From contig JAFYZU010000050.1 in the NCBI GenBank assembly GCA_017548565.1, positions 1-64,000 of the forward strand: a stretch of 64,000 nucleotides of DNA, written 5' to 3'. Positions 55,585 through 62,989 of this stretch are shown piece by piece (position 1 is the stretch's first letter; every line of letters starts with the position of its first letter). Source of the stretch: Treponema sp. GTDB taxonomy: Bacteria > Spirochaetota > Spirochaetia > Treponematales > Treponemataceae. The notes beneath the pieces were generated by a model. The model searched no databases. It was not told the origin of the DNA and was given only the letters and a program-made list of their open reading frames with translations. The position numbers and the translations under genes were made by a program.

Positions 55585-57633
55585 ATGTCACTGGACAAAA
55601 TGCGAAACATCGGTATTATGGCTCACATTGATGCCGGTAAAACAACAACTACTGAACGAATCCTTTATTATACAGGAAAGATTCATAAAATCGGCGAAAT
55701 TGATGACGGTCAGGCAACGATGGACTGGATGACTCAGGAACAGGAACGTGGAATTACAATCTGTTCTGCTGCAACTACAACTCAATGGAAAGGGTGTCAG
55801 ATTAACATAATCGATACTCCGGGCCATGTAGATTTTACGGCAGAAGTAGAACGATCGCTTCGTGTTCTTGACGGTGCAGTAGCAGTTATTTGTGCAGTTG
55901 ACGGGGTTCAGCCTCAGACAGAAACAGTATGGAAACAGGCAGATGAATTCAAAGTTCCGCGTCTTTGTTTTATGAATAAAATGGACAGAATCGGTGCTGA
56001 TTTTTATGCTTCCATGGAAGACGTTCACGAAAAGTTCGGTGTTGAATGTCTTGCACTTCAGATACCGATTGGTCAGGGTCAGGATTTCGAAGGTGTAATA
56101 GATCTTCTTTCAATGAAGGAGCTTCGTTTCGAGGGTGATGAAGGTGAAAAGGTAGTTGAATCAGAAATAGATTCATCACGTATTGAGCAGGCAAAGGAAT
56201 ATCGCGAAAAGCTTGTTGAAACGGTTGCCGCAAGTGATGATTCGTTGATGGAGCTTTATCTTGACGGAAAAGAAATTACACTCGAACAGCTTAAAAACGC
56301 AATCAGAAAAGGAACTGTCGAAAGAGCCTTTGTTCCGTTCGTAATGGGAAGTGCGCGTCATAATCAGGGAGTTCAGCCGCTTATAGATGCAATTGTCGAT
56401 TATCTTCCATGCCCGCTTGATGTTCCGTGTGCCAGAGGATTAAAGATAAAGAAGGATGAACAGGAAGAAATTGAAATTCCATGTGATGCTTCGAAAATGC
56501 CGTGTGGTCTTGTATTTAAAATCCAGTATGACCGCGAAATGGGTCCTTTGTGCTATGTGCGCATGTATAGTGGAAAAATTCAGGCCGGTACACAGATTTT
56601 TAATGTAAATAAAAAGAAGCGTGAACGTGTAAACAGAATTTTACGAATGCATGCAGATAAATCAGAAGCAATGGATTCTCTTTCTGCAGGTGATATTGCG
56701 GTTTTCATAGGATTAAAGCTTGCTCAGACCGGAGATACAATCGGTACCGAAGCATTCAATGTTCTTCTTGAACAGCCGGTTTTCCCTCAGCCCGTAATTT
56801 CTGTTGCACTAGAACCCGAAAGCATGTCTGAAAAAGACAAGATGAATGAAACTCTTGAAATCTTGAGCCGGGAAGATCCTACTTTTACCTCACATGAGGA
56901 TGAAGAAACAGGTCAGCTTATCATAAGCGGAATGGGTGAGCTTCATCTTGATGTACTTGTAACCCGTATGCGTGATGATTTCGGAGTAAAATGCAATGTT
57001 GGTTCTCCTCAGGTAACTTATCGTGAATCTGTAAGCTCCAGTGCGACTGCTTCAGAAGATTATTCAAGGGTTCTCGGCGGGAAAGAAAACAATGCAGGCC
57101 TTACAATTGAAGTTTCTCCTCGTGAACAGGGAAGCGGAAACAGTTATGAATGTACTGTCAGAAACAACAGCATACCCGATGAAATTTATGATGCAATAAA
57201 AACAGGCTTTGAATCTGCTCTAGCTTCGGGAATTAAATACGGATATCCTTGTACAGATGTAGGCGTAAAGGTAACAGACATTAAATATGATGAACAGACT
57301 TCAACAACCTTTGCCTTTGAAGCATGTGCCGCTCAGGTTTTTGACAAGGCATGCAGCGAAGCAAATCCACAGATTCTTGAGCCTGTAATGAATGTTGACA
57401 TTTCCTGTCCTAAAGAATTCGTCGGACCTGCATCAAGTCAGCTTTCTCAACGAGGCGGTAATATTATGGGTCAGGATTCGAAAACAACTGGTGAAATTAT
57501 ACATGCGACTGCTCCTATGGCGAATATGTTCGGATTTACGACAAATCTTCGTTCTGCAACACAGGGAAGGGCAAGCTTCAGTATGGAATTCAGCCATTTC
57601 CAGGTAAAAACAGGCGGATTGAACAGTTTTTAA
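55585..57633 (+). CDS. fusA: Elongation factor G (stand-alone copy)
   Basis: Protein of 682 aa. The GTPase core shows AHIDAGKTTTTERIL (P-loop), RGITI (switch I), DTPGHVDFT and NKMDRIGAD, and domains II-V follow with IGTEAFNVL, GMGELHLDVLVTRMR and SQRGGNIMGQD. EF-G drives translocation and, with RRF, recycling of ribosomes. It is not beside rpsL, rpsG and tuf as the main copy often is. Spirochaetes carry two EF-G paralogs with divided roles (translocation versus recycling), and this could be either. GAGGT is the ribosome site. A possible change is the domain IV segment SVSSSATASEDYSRVLGG, which has an unusual Ser/Ala run. Confidence 0.93.
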   Translation: MSLDKMRNIGIMAHIDAGKTTTTERILYYTGKIHKIGEIDDGQATMDWMTQEQERGITICSAATTTQWKGCQINIIDTPGHVDFTAEVERSLRVLDGAVAVICAVDGVQPQTETVWKQADEFKVPRLCFMNKMDRIGADFYASMEDVHEKFGVECLALQIPIGQGQDFEGVIDLLSMKELRFEGDEGEKVVESEIDSSRIEQAKEYREKLVETVAASDDSLMELYLDGKEITLEQLKNAIRKGTVERAFVPFVMGSARHNQGVQPLIDAIVDYLPCPLDVPCARGLKIKKDEQEEIEIPCDASKMPCGLVFKIQYDREMGPLCYVRMYSGKIQAGTQIFNVNKKKRERVNRILRMHADKSEAMDSLSAGDIAVFIGLKLAQTGDTIGTEAFNVLLEQPVFPQPVISVALEPESMSEKDKMNETLEILSREDPTFTSHEDEETGQLIISGMGELHLDVLVTRMRDDFGVKCNVGSPQVTYRESVSSSATASEDYSRVLGGKENNAGLTIEVSPREQGSGNSYECTVRNNSIPDEIYDAIKTGFESALASGIKYGYPCTDVGVKVTDIKYDEQTSTTFAFEACAAQVFDKACSEANPQILEPVMNVDISCPKEFVGPASSQLSQRGGNIMGQDSKTTGEIIHATAPMANMFGFTTNLRSATQGRASFSMEFSHFQVKTGGLNSF

Positions 57634-57699
57634 CCTTTACCGGTCATAGTACGGGATAAGAGATTTTCTGTATATTTTTTAGTTAAACCTTTTAAAAAA

Positions 57700-57727
57700 T
57701 TGCCTTCTCGTTTTTTTGTTTTATAAT
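57700..57727 (+). promoter_or_regulatory. Promoter of the secreted-protein gene
   Basis: TTGCCT (57700-57705), 16 bp, TATAAT (57722-57727). The leader holds a hairpin AAAGTACA / TGTACTTT (57749-57756, 57766-57773) that ends at the ribosome site AAAGGAG (57774-57780). Confidence 0.55.
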
Positions 57728-57785
57728 TTTATTATCAATAAAAAAACAAAAGTACACGAATTTTCTGTACTTTAAAGGAGTAGTC

Positions 57786-58349
57786 ATGAGAAAATTAAAA
57801 GGTATTTTGACCGGTCTCGTACTGGTTACATTCCTCTCGGCTGCATTTGCTAAAGGTGCAGTAGAACCGATTACAGTTGCTCTTACAGAAGCAAATCGCT
57901 GGGGAACAGATGCAACTTTTGCAGACGGTGTTTATGGTGCTGATGGTTCCGTAACTTACACTGCCATGTATAAATATGGCGGCGGCGGATATACTTTTAA
58001 TATCAATGGAAAAACAGGAATCAATCTTAAAGATTATTCATCAGTTGAAATTGAATTTGAATATCAGACAGGTGCATGGGAAAAACCTTCTGTAATGCCT
58101 AAATTCGGTATAAAATACTGGGGTGCAGGTGCAACCTTCTTTAACGGCGGACAGCCTCTTGACTGGATTGATGCAGAAGCTCCAAAGGGAACTGTAAAAA
58201 AATCAATCGATCTTAAGGGAAAATCCGGTAAAGCACTCCGCATCGGTATAGTTTCAAACTCTTGGCAGTGGGAAGGTAATGGTGACGGAAGCAATACCGG
58301 TGATGATACGGTAATAATCAAAGTAAAAAGCATTAAATTCATTCCGTAA
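57786..58349 (+). CDS. Secreted jelly-roll-like protein
   Basis: Protein of 187 aa with a signal peptide (VTFLSAAFAKG). The mature chain is beta-rich with Gly and Trp turns (YGGGGYTFNINGKTGINL, VEIEFEYQTGAWEKP, IGIVSNSWQWEGNGDGSN) and looks like a carbohydrate-binding jelly roll, but no family is firmly recognised. No catalytic motif is seen. AAAGGAGT is a strong ribosome site, next to a leader hairpin. It is a single gene between EF-G and the ydj-like module, ending at its own terminator (58371-58413). Polysaccharide binding at the cell surface is a reasonable guess. Confidence 0.6.
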   Translation: MRKLKGILTGLVLVTFLSAAFAKGAVEPITVALTEANRWGTDATFADGVYGADGSVTYTAMYKYGGGGYTFNINGKTGINLKDYSSVEIEFEYQTGAWEKPSVMPKFGIKYWGAGATFFNGGQPLDWIDAEAPKGTVKKSIDLKGKSGKALRIGIVSNSWQWEGNGDGSNTGDDTVIIKVKSIKFIP

Positions 58350-58370
58350 TATATAAATATCATTTTTATT

Positions 58371-58413
58371 AAGAGGATGTCCGTACAATAACCGGCATCC
58401 TCTTTTTTTTTTT
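58371..58413 (+). terminator. Terminator after the secreted-protein gene
   Basis: AAGAGGATG (58371-58379) and CATCCTCTT (58396-58404), with CCG/CGG extending the stem past one bulged T, then a long T-run. Confidence 0.92.
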
Positions 58414-58517
58414 GAATTCAATCTTTTGTAAAAATTCATAAGAAATTATTATCTTTTTTTCATCTTTTATGATACAATTGTTTCATAATATTCAATTTAC
58501 ACGGGAGATTAAGTGAA

Positions 58518-59726
58518 ATGGGATTAATTAAAGCAATTGCCGGTGCTGCCGGTGGTGTTCTTGCAGATCAGTGGAAAGAATTTTTCTATTGTGAAGCAAT
58601 GAGTGCAGATGTAATCTGTACAAAAGGTCAGAAAAAAGTTACAAAGCGTTCAAGTAATACAAAGGGCGATGAAAACATTATTTCTAACGGTTCGGTAGTT
58701 GCTGTTGCAGACGGACAATGTATGCTCATCGTAGAACAGGGAAAGGTTGTTGAAGTTTGTGCAGAACCTGGTGAATTCGTATGGGATAATTCAACAGAAC
58801 CTTCACTTTTTGCCGGAAAGTTCGGAAAAAATCTTATAGATACTTTTAAGAATATCGGAAAACGTTTTACTTTTGGTGGTGAAGCACCAAAGGATCAGAG
58901 AGTATATTATTTCAATACAAAGGAAATTCCTGGAAACAAATACGGAACCCCGACTCCTGTTCCATTCAGAGTTGTAGATGCACGTGCCGGAATTGATATT
59001 GATATTGATGTAAAATGTTTCGGTGAATACAGCTATAAAATCGTAGATCCTATTTTGTTTTATACAAATGTTTCAGGAAACGTAACTGAAAATTATACAC
59101 GTGATGCAATTGATTCTCAGTTGAAGAGTGAGCTTTTAACTGCATTACAGCCTGCCTTTGCAAAGCTTTCAGAAAAAGGCTACAGATATTCACAGGTTCC
59201 TGCTCATACAGAAGAGCTTGCAGAATTCCTTAAGGAAGAGCTTACAAAAAAATGGAAGGATTTCCGTGGTATTGAAATTGCCGCATTCGGTGTTTCAACA
59301 ATTTCTGCAGATGAAAAAGATGCACAGATGCTCAAGGATCTTCAGAAAAATACTGCATTTATGGATCCTACACGTGCTGCTGCAAACATCGTTGGTGCTC
59401 AGGCAGATGCAATGAAAGCTGCTGCAAGTAATCCGAATGGATCTGCAGGTGCCTTCATGGGAATGGGAATGGCAGGAGCAATGGGCGGAATGAATTCTCA
59501 GGCTCTGTTCGGTATGGGAGCTGCTGCAGGTGGAAATCAAAACAATACAGCACAGCCTTCAGGTGGAGCCGGAGCATGGGTTTGTTCATGCGGAACAACT
59601 GCTACAGGAAAATTCTGTCCTGAATGCGGAAATCCAAAGCCTGCATCCGGAGAATGGACATGTACTTGTGGTGTAAAAAATACAGGAAAGTTCTGTTCAG
59701 AATGTGGTGCTAAAAAGCCTGAGTAA
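58518..59726 (+). CDS. YdjI-like SPFH-domain protein with two zinc ribbons
   Basis: Protein of 402 aa. From the N-terminal QWKEFF onward it follows the pattern I remember for Bacillus YdjI-type proteins: KRSSNTKGDENIISNGS, DGQCMLIVEQGKVVE, GEFVWDNSTEPSLFAGKFG, RVYYFNTKEIPGNKYGT and CFGEYSYKIVDPILF. The middle is SPFH-like (about 30-280). A Gly/Ala/Met-rich linker leads to two zinc ribbons (CSCGTTATGKFCPECG and CTCGVKNTGKFCSECG). In Bacillus, ydjF (pspA), ydjG, ydjH and ydjI form an envelope-stress operon. The two genes after this one match YdjG and YdjH. GGGAG is the ribosome site. Confidence 0.85.
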   Translation: MGLIKAIAGAAGGVLADQWKEFFYCEAMSADVICTKGQKKVTKRSSNTKGDENIISNGSVVAVADGQCMLIVEQGKVVEVCAEPGEFVWDNSTEPSLFAGKFGKNLIDTFKNIGKRFTFGGEAPKDQRVYYFNTKEIPGNKYGTPTPVPFRVVDARAGIDIDIDVKCFGEYSYKIVDPILFYTNVSGNVTENYTRDAIDSQLKSELLTALQPAFAKLSEKGYRYSQVPAHTEELAEFLKEELTKKWKDFRGIEIAAFGVSTISADEKDAQMLKDLQKNTAFMDPTRAAANIVGAQADAMKAAASNPNGSAGAFMGMGMAGAMGGMNSQALFGMGAAAGGNQNNTAQPSGGAGAWVCSCGTTATGKFCPECGNPKPASGEWTCTCGVKNTGKFCSECGAKKPE

Positions 59727-59744
59727 TTTTCATCTGGAGCAAAT

Positions 59745-60890
59745 ATGCCTAAAGTAACAACTTATAAATGTCCTTCCTGTAACGGTCCTATGCATTTTTC
59801 AAGTTCATCACAAAGACTTGAATGTGATTACTGCGGTTCATCCTTTTCGATTGAAGAGGTAGACAAACTTTATTCGTCAAAGGTTGAACAGGCAGCAGAA
59901 GAAGGAGCAAAAGCCGCTGAAAAAGAAGAACAGACTACATTTAATATAGACGGTGAAGCCCAGGTTCAGACAAACGGATCCTGGGAAAACTCAAACATGA
60001 AAGCCTACAACTGTTCTTCATGTGGTGCTGAATTGATTTGTGAACCTATTACAGTTTCTACAAGCTGTCCATACTGCGGAAATCCTACGATTATTCCAGG
60101 AAAATTCAAGCAGGATGGAATGCCTAACTACATCATACCGTTTAAGTTAGACAAACAGGCCGCAATAAATGCACTCAAGCAATTTTACGGAAACAAAAAG
60201 CTTCTTCCAAAGGTATTTTCTAAACAGAATCATATCGAAGAAGTAAAGGGTGTTTATATTCCGTTCTGGCTTTATGACGGTGATATGGATGTAAAAGCAA
60301 GCTTTGAAGGAACAACTACATCTTCTTCTGTAAGCGGCGAATACAGAACTACAACTACAAAATATTATGATGTTCAGCGTGAAGCAAACATCCCTTTTGA
60401 AAAAGTACCTGTTGATGCTTCTATAAAGATGGATAATGATCAGATGGATTCTCTTGAACCTTTTGATTTTGCGGAATTAAAAACCTTTTCTCCGTCATAT
60501 CTTCCGGGATATTTTGCAGAAGCTTATGATGATGATTCTAATAACTGTGCAGAAAGGCTTAAGAATCGTGTTGAACAGAGTGCAATTCAGCGTCTTTATG
60601 CATCGGTAACCGGCTATAATACGGTAACAATGACAAGCAGCAAGGTTGATATGCATGTTAATAAAATTAATTATGCCTTTTTACCGGTATGGCTTTTAAG
60701 TACAAAATGGAAGAATACAAATTATCTTTTTGCAATGAACGGACAGACAGGAAAACTCGTCGGTGATTTACCGATGGATAAGGGAAAGTACTGGCGCAGA
60801 TTTATCGGCATTGTACTTACAGTGGGTACAGTTGTTGCTCTTGCATGTTATTGGGGTGTAAAATTATGGATAATGTACAAAAACAGATAA
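59745..60890 (+). CDS. YdjG-like zinc-ribbon membrane protein
   Basis: Protein of 381 aa. Two zinc ribbons open it (CPSCNGPM...CDYCGSSF and CSSCGAEL...CPYCGNPT, within the first 120 residues). A long soluble part follows (LPKVFSKQNHIEEVKGVYIPFWLYDGD, YLPGYFAEAYDDDSNNC), and one membrane helix is near the C-terminus (about 350-375). This order matches Bacillus YdjG, which helps bring PspA to the membrane. The gene starts 18 bp after the YdjI-like gene and its end overlaps the next start by 25 bases, so the three are one operon. Confidence 0.83.
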   Translation: MPKVTTYKCPSCNGPMHFSSSSQRLECDYCGSSFSIEEVDKLYSSKVEQAAEEGAKAAEKEEQTTFNIDGEAQVQTNGSWENSNMKAYNCSSCGAELICEPITVSTSCPYCGNPTIIPGKFKQDGMPNYIIPFKLDKQAAINALKQFYGNKKLLPKVFSKQNHIEEVKGVYIPFWLYDGDMDVKASFEGTTTSSSVSGEYRTTTTKYYDVQREANIPFEKVPVDASIKMDNDQMDSLEPFDFAELKTFSPSYLPGYFAEAYDDDSNNCAERLKNRVEQSAIQRLYASVTGYNTVTMTSSKVDMHVNKINYAFLPVWLLSTKWKNTNYLFAMNGQTGKLVGDLPMDKGKYWRRFIGIVLTVGTVVALACYWGVKLWIMYKNR

Positions 60891-61696
60891 AAAAGCTTCT
60901 TCTTTTATTTTTACTTTCGCTTTCTGTATTCAGTTTTGCATCCGCTCAGGTTGCTGAAGTTTATGATGAAACAGGAATGCTTACTGCTGAACAGGTTGAA
61001 TCTTTAAAACAGATGGCGCTTGAGGTTTCTGAAAGCTATCAGCTTGGCGTTTATATAACGATTGTTCGCGATATGCAGGAGTATGGATATTCAAACATCG
61101 AAGATTTTACTGAATTCTGGTATGACAATTATGCTCCGGGATGGGAAGGTACAGGAGAAGCTGTTAATTTCTGTCTTTCTATGGCAGACAGAAGCTATGA
61201 CTTTTTTGTTCATGGTGATATGTGTAATGCAGCATTTACCGATTACGGAAAAGATACTCTCATTCATGATTATGTACTTCACTATCTTTCACAGGATGAT
61301 TATTACCGGGGATTTGAAATATTCATCAAACATCTTTCGCGCTATATAGAAAACTGGATGGAGGGTAATCCTATTGATGTTCCGGCCAGATCAAGTGAAG
61401 AAGAAGGGCCACATCCTGCTTCTGATGGTGCTGTCGGTCTTATAACTTCCATCCTTATTGCTCTTGGAAACTTGAAAAAGCATAAAAGGGCCCTGAGTAA
61501 TATAAGGAAAGCGACAAACGCAAATAATTATGTTCTTGCTTCTCAGATTGTCTTTAACGTAAGGACAGATACTTATATGCGTTCTTCTACTCATACAGAA
61601 AGAATTGTCACGGAGTCCTCGAGCAGTTCAAGGTCTTATCATGGTGGAACTACAATTACGAGTCATGGATCATCGCATTCGAGCGGACATTTTTAG
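60866..61696 (+). CDS. YdjH-like TPM-domain membrane protein
   Basis: Protein of 276 aa. A signal peptide or first helix (LLLLFLLSLSVFSFASAQ) is followed by a TPM domain (about 25-155; VYDETGMLTAEQVESLKQMA, YQLGVYITIVRDM). A second helix (SDGAVGLITSILIALG) leads to a cytoplasmic tail ending in SSHSSGHF, a Ser/Gly/His-rich end common in this family. The start is ATG 60866, with GGGGTG before it; the longer frame from 60845 is less likely. It overlaps the YdjG-like gene by 25 bases. In Bacillus, YdjH works with YdjG and PspA. No PspA gene is seen here. Confidence 0.82.
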   Translation: MDNVQKQIKKLLLLFLLSLSVFSFASAQVAEVYDETGMLTAEQVESLKQMALEVSESYQLGVYITIVRDMQEYGYSNIEDFTEFWYDNYAPGWEGTGEAVNFCLSMADRSYDFFVHGDMCNAAFTDYGKDTLIHDYVLHYLSQDDYYRGFEIFIKHLSRYIENWMEGNPIDVPARSSEEEGPHPASDGAVGLITSILIALGNLKKHKRALSNIRKATNANNYVLASQIVFNVRTDTYMRSSTHTERIVTESSSSSRSYHGGTTITSHGSSHSSGHF

Positions 61697-61704
61697 TTTT
61701 ACTG

Positions 61705-61733
61705 TTGACATAAAATAATAAAAATGCTACTAT
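61705..61733 (+). promoter_or_regulatory. Promoter of tRNA-Leu
   Basis: TTGACA (61705-61710), 17 bp, TACTAT (61728-61733), 12 bases before the tRNA. Confidence 0.75.
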
Positions 61734-61745
61734 CATTTTACTTCT

Positions 61746-61827
<82 letters not shown>

Positions 61828-61834
61828 AAAAATT

Positions 61835-61862
61835 AGAGTTGCCTGGCAACTCTTTTTTTTTT
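61835..61862 (+). terminator. Terminator after tRNA-Leu
   Basis: AGAGTTGC (61835-61842), loop CTG, GCAACTCT (61846-61853), then a T-run. Confidence 0.93.
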
Positions 61863-61884
61863 ATTAAAATCTTTGAGGTAAAAA

Positions 61885-62616
61885 ATGATTGCTGTTTTTG
61901 TTAATTGTGCAGCTGTTATAATCGGTTCAATCATAGGACTTCTTTTTTCTAAAAAATTTACTGATGAGCTTTCCGATATGATTCAGACTGCAGCCGGTGT
62001 AGTAACTGTCGTAATTGGTGCCCAGATGGCATTTAAATATAACAGCATTGTTTATCTTACACTTTCACTTATAATCGGAGGGATGCTCGGTTATCTTATG
62101 AATATTGACGGTGCCATTTTAAAGCTTGGTTCAAAGCTGGAACGTCTTACAAAAAGAAAAACAGATATTGATTCACAGAACGACAGCAGAAAGAATTTTT
62201 CTTATGCGTTTTTGAATGCATCGGTTTTATTCTGCGTTGGTGCAATGTCAATCGTCGGTTCGTTCAAGGCAGGCGTTGAAAAGGATTATACAATCATCTT
62301 TACAAAATCAATTCTTGACGGTTTTATGGCAATAAGCTTTACAGCAGCAATGGGAATTGGAACTGTTTTTTCGGTATTAATCATTCTTATTTATCAGGGT
62401 GCACTTACTTTGCTTTCCGGTTTCTTACAGCCTTATGTATCTGAACTGCTTTTATCAGAAATTTCTGCCTGTGGTGGAGCAATTATCATTATGATTGGAA
62501 TTAATCTTCTTGGATTAAAAAAAATCAAGACTGCAAATTTTCTTCCGGCTCTTGTAATAGAAATCATTTTTGTAATTCTTGTTCCGCTTGTTAAAAATCT
62601 TATTTTCAGACAGTAA
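61885..62616 (+). CDS. DUF554 family membrane protein
   Basis: Protein of 243 aa with about seven membrane helices. NCAAVIIGSIIGLLFSKK, GVVTVVIGAQMAFKY, LNASVLFCVGAMSIVGSF, KSILDGFMAISFTAAMGIGT and GGAIIIMIGINLLGLK are family marks of DUF554 (YdfK/YqgA type). The role is unknown; a transport function is often suggested but not shown. A TTTGAGGTA ribosome site precedes the ATG at 61885, just after the tRNA-Leu terminator. Confidence 0.88.
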   Translation: MIAVFVNCAAVIIGSIIGLLFSKKFTDELSDMIQTAAGVVTVVIGAQMAFKYNSIVYLTLSLIIGGMLGYLMNIDGAILKLGSKLERLTKRKTDIDSQNDSRKNFSYAFLNASVLFCVGAMSIVGSFKAGVEKDYTIIFTKSILDGFMAISFTAAMGIGTVFSVLIILIYQGALTLLSGFLQPYVSELLLSEISACGGAIIIMIGINLLGLKKIKTANFLPALVIEIIFVILVPLVKNLIFRQ

Positions 62617-62626
62617 AAAAGAATAT

Positions 62627-62655
62627 TTGTTTTTTTGAAGATAAAAGTATATAAT
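62627..62655 (+). promoter_or_regulatory. Promoter of the TrpR-GH95 pair
   Basis: TTGTTT (62627-62632), 17 bp, TATAAT (62650-62655), followed by AAGGAGG before the ATG at 62678. Confidence 0.55.
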
Positions 62656-62677
62656 AAAAATTAAGGAGGAATGTTTT

Positions 62678-62989
62678 ATGAAAAACAATAGTCCGGCAGT
62701 TACACCAGAGCTGGTTGAAGAAACAAAAAAAGAACTTATTGAAATTGCTTCCTCACTTGACCCGAAACTGCTCACAGAATTCTGTGAATGCATTTTTACC
62801 CCTATTGAAATAAAAGACCTCGTGAACCGCTGGCTTTTAGTAAAAGAAATAAACAACGGTGTGCCTCAGAGAATAATTGCTCAGAAATACGGAATGTCTC
62901 TTTGTAAAATTACACGAGGTTCAAAAGAATTGAACAAGCCCGACAGTGCTTTCCGAAAGATTTTAGATCAACGCGAAAATAAAAAATAA
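62678..62989 (+). CDS. trpR: TrpR-family transcriptional repressor
   Basis: Protein of 103 aa, the normal size of TrpR. FCECIFTPIEIKDLVNRWLLVKEI is the helical core, and VPQRIIAQKYGMSLCKITRGSKELN is the helix-turn-helix ending in the ITRGS motif of the family. TrpR binds tryptophan and represses trp genes, while YerC-type relatives bind other signals, so the co-repressor is not certain. No trp genes are near. AAGGAGG is an excellent ribosome site. Its stop overlaps the start of the GH95 gene (TAATG), tying the two together. Confidence 0.85.
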   Translation: MKNNSPAVTPELVEETKKELIEIASSLDPKLLTEFCECIFTPIEIKDLVNRWLLVKEINNGVPQRIIAQKYGMSLCKITRGSKELNKPDSAFRKILDQRENKK

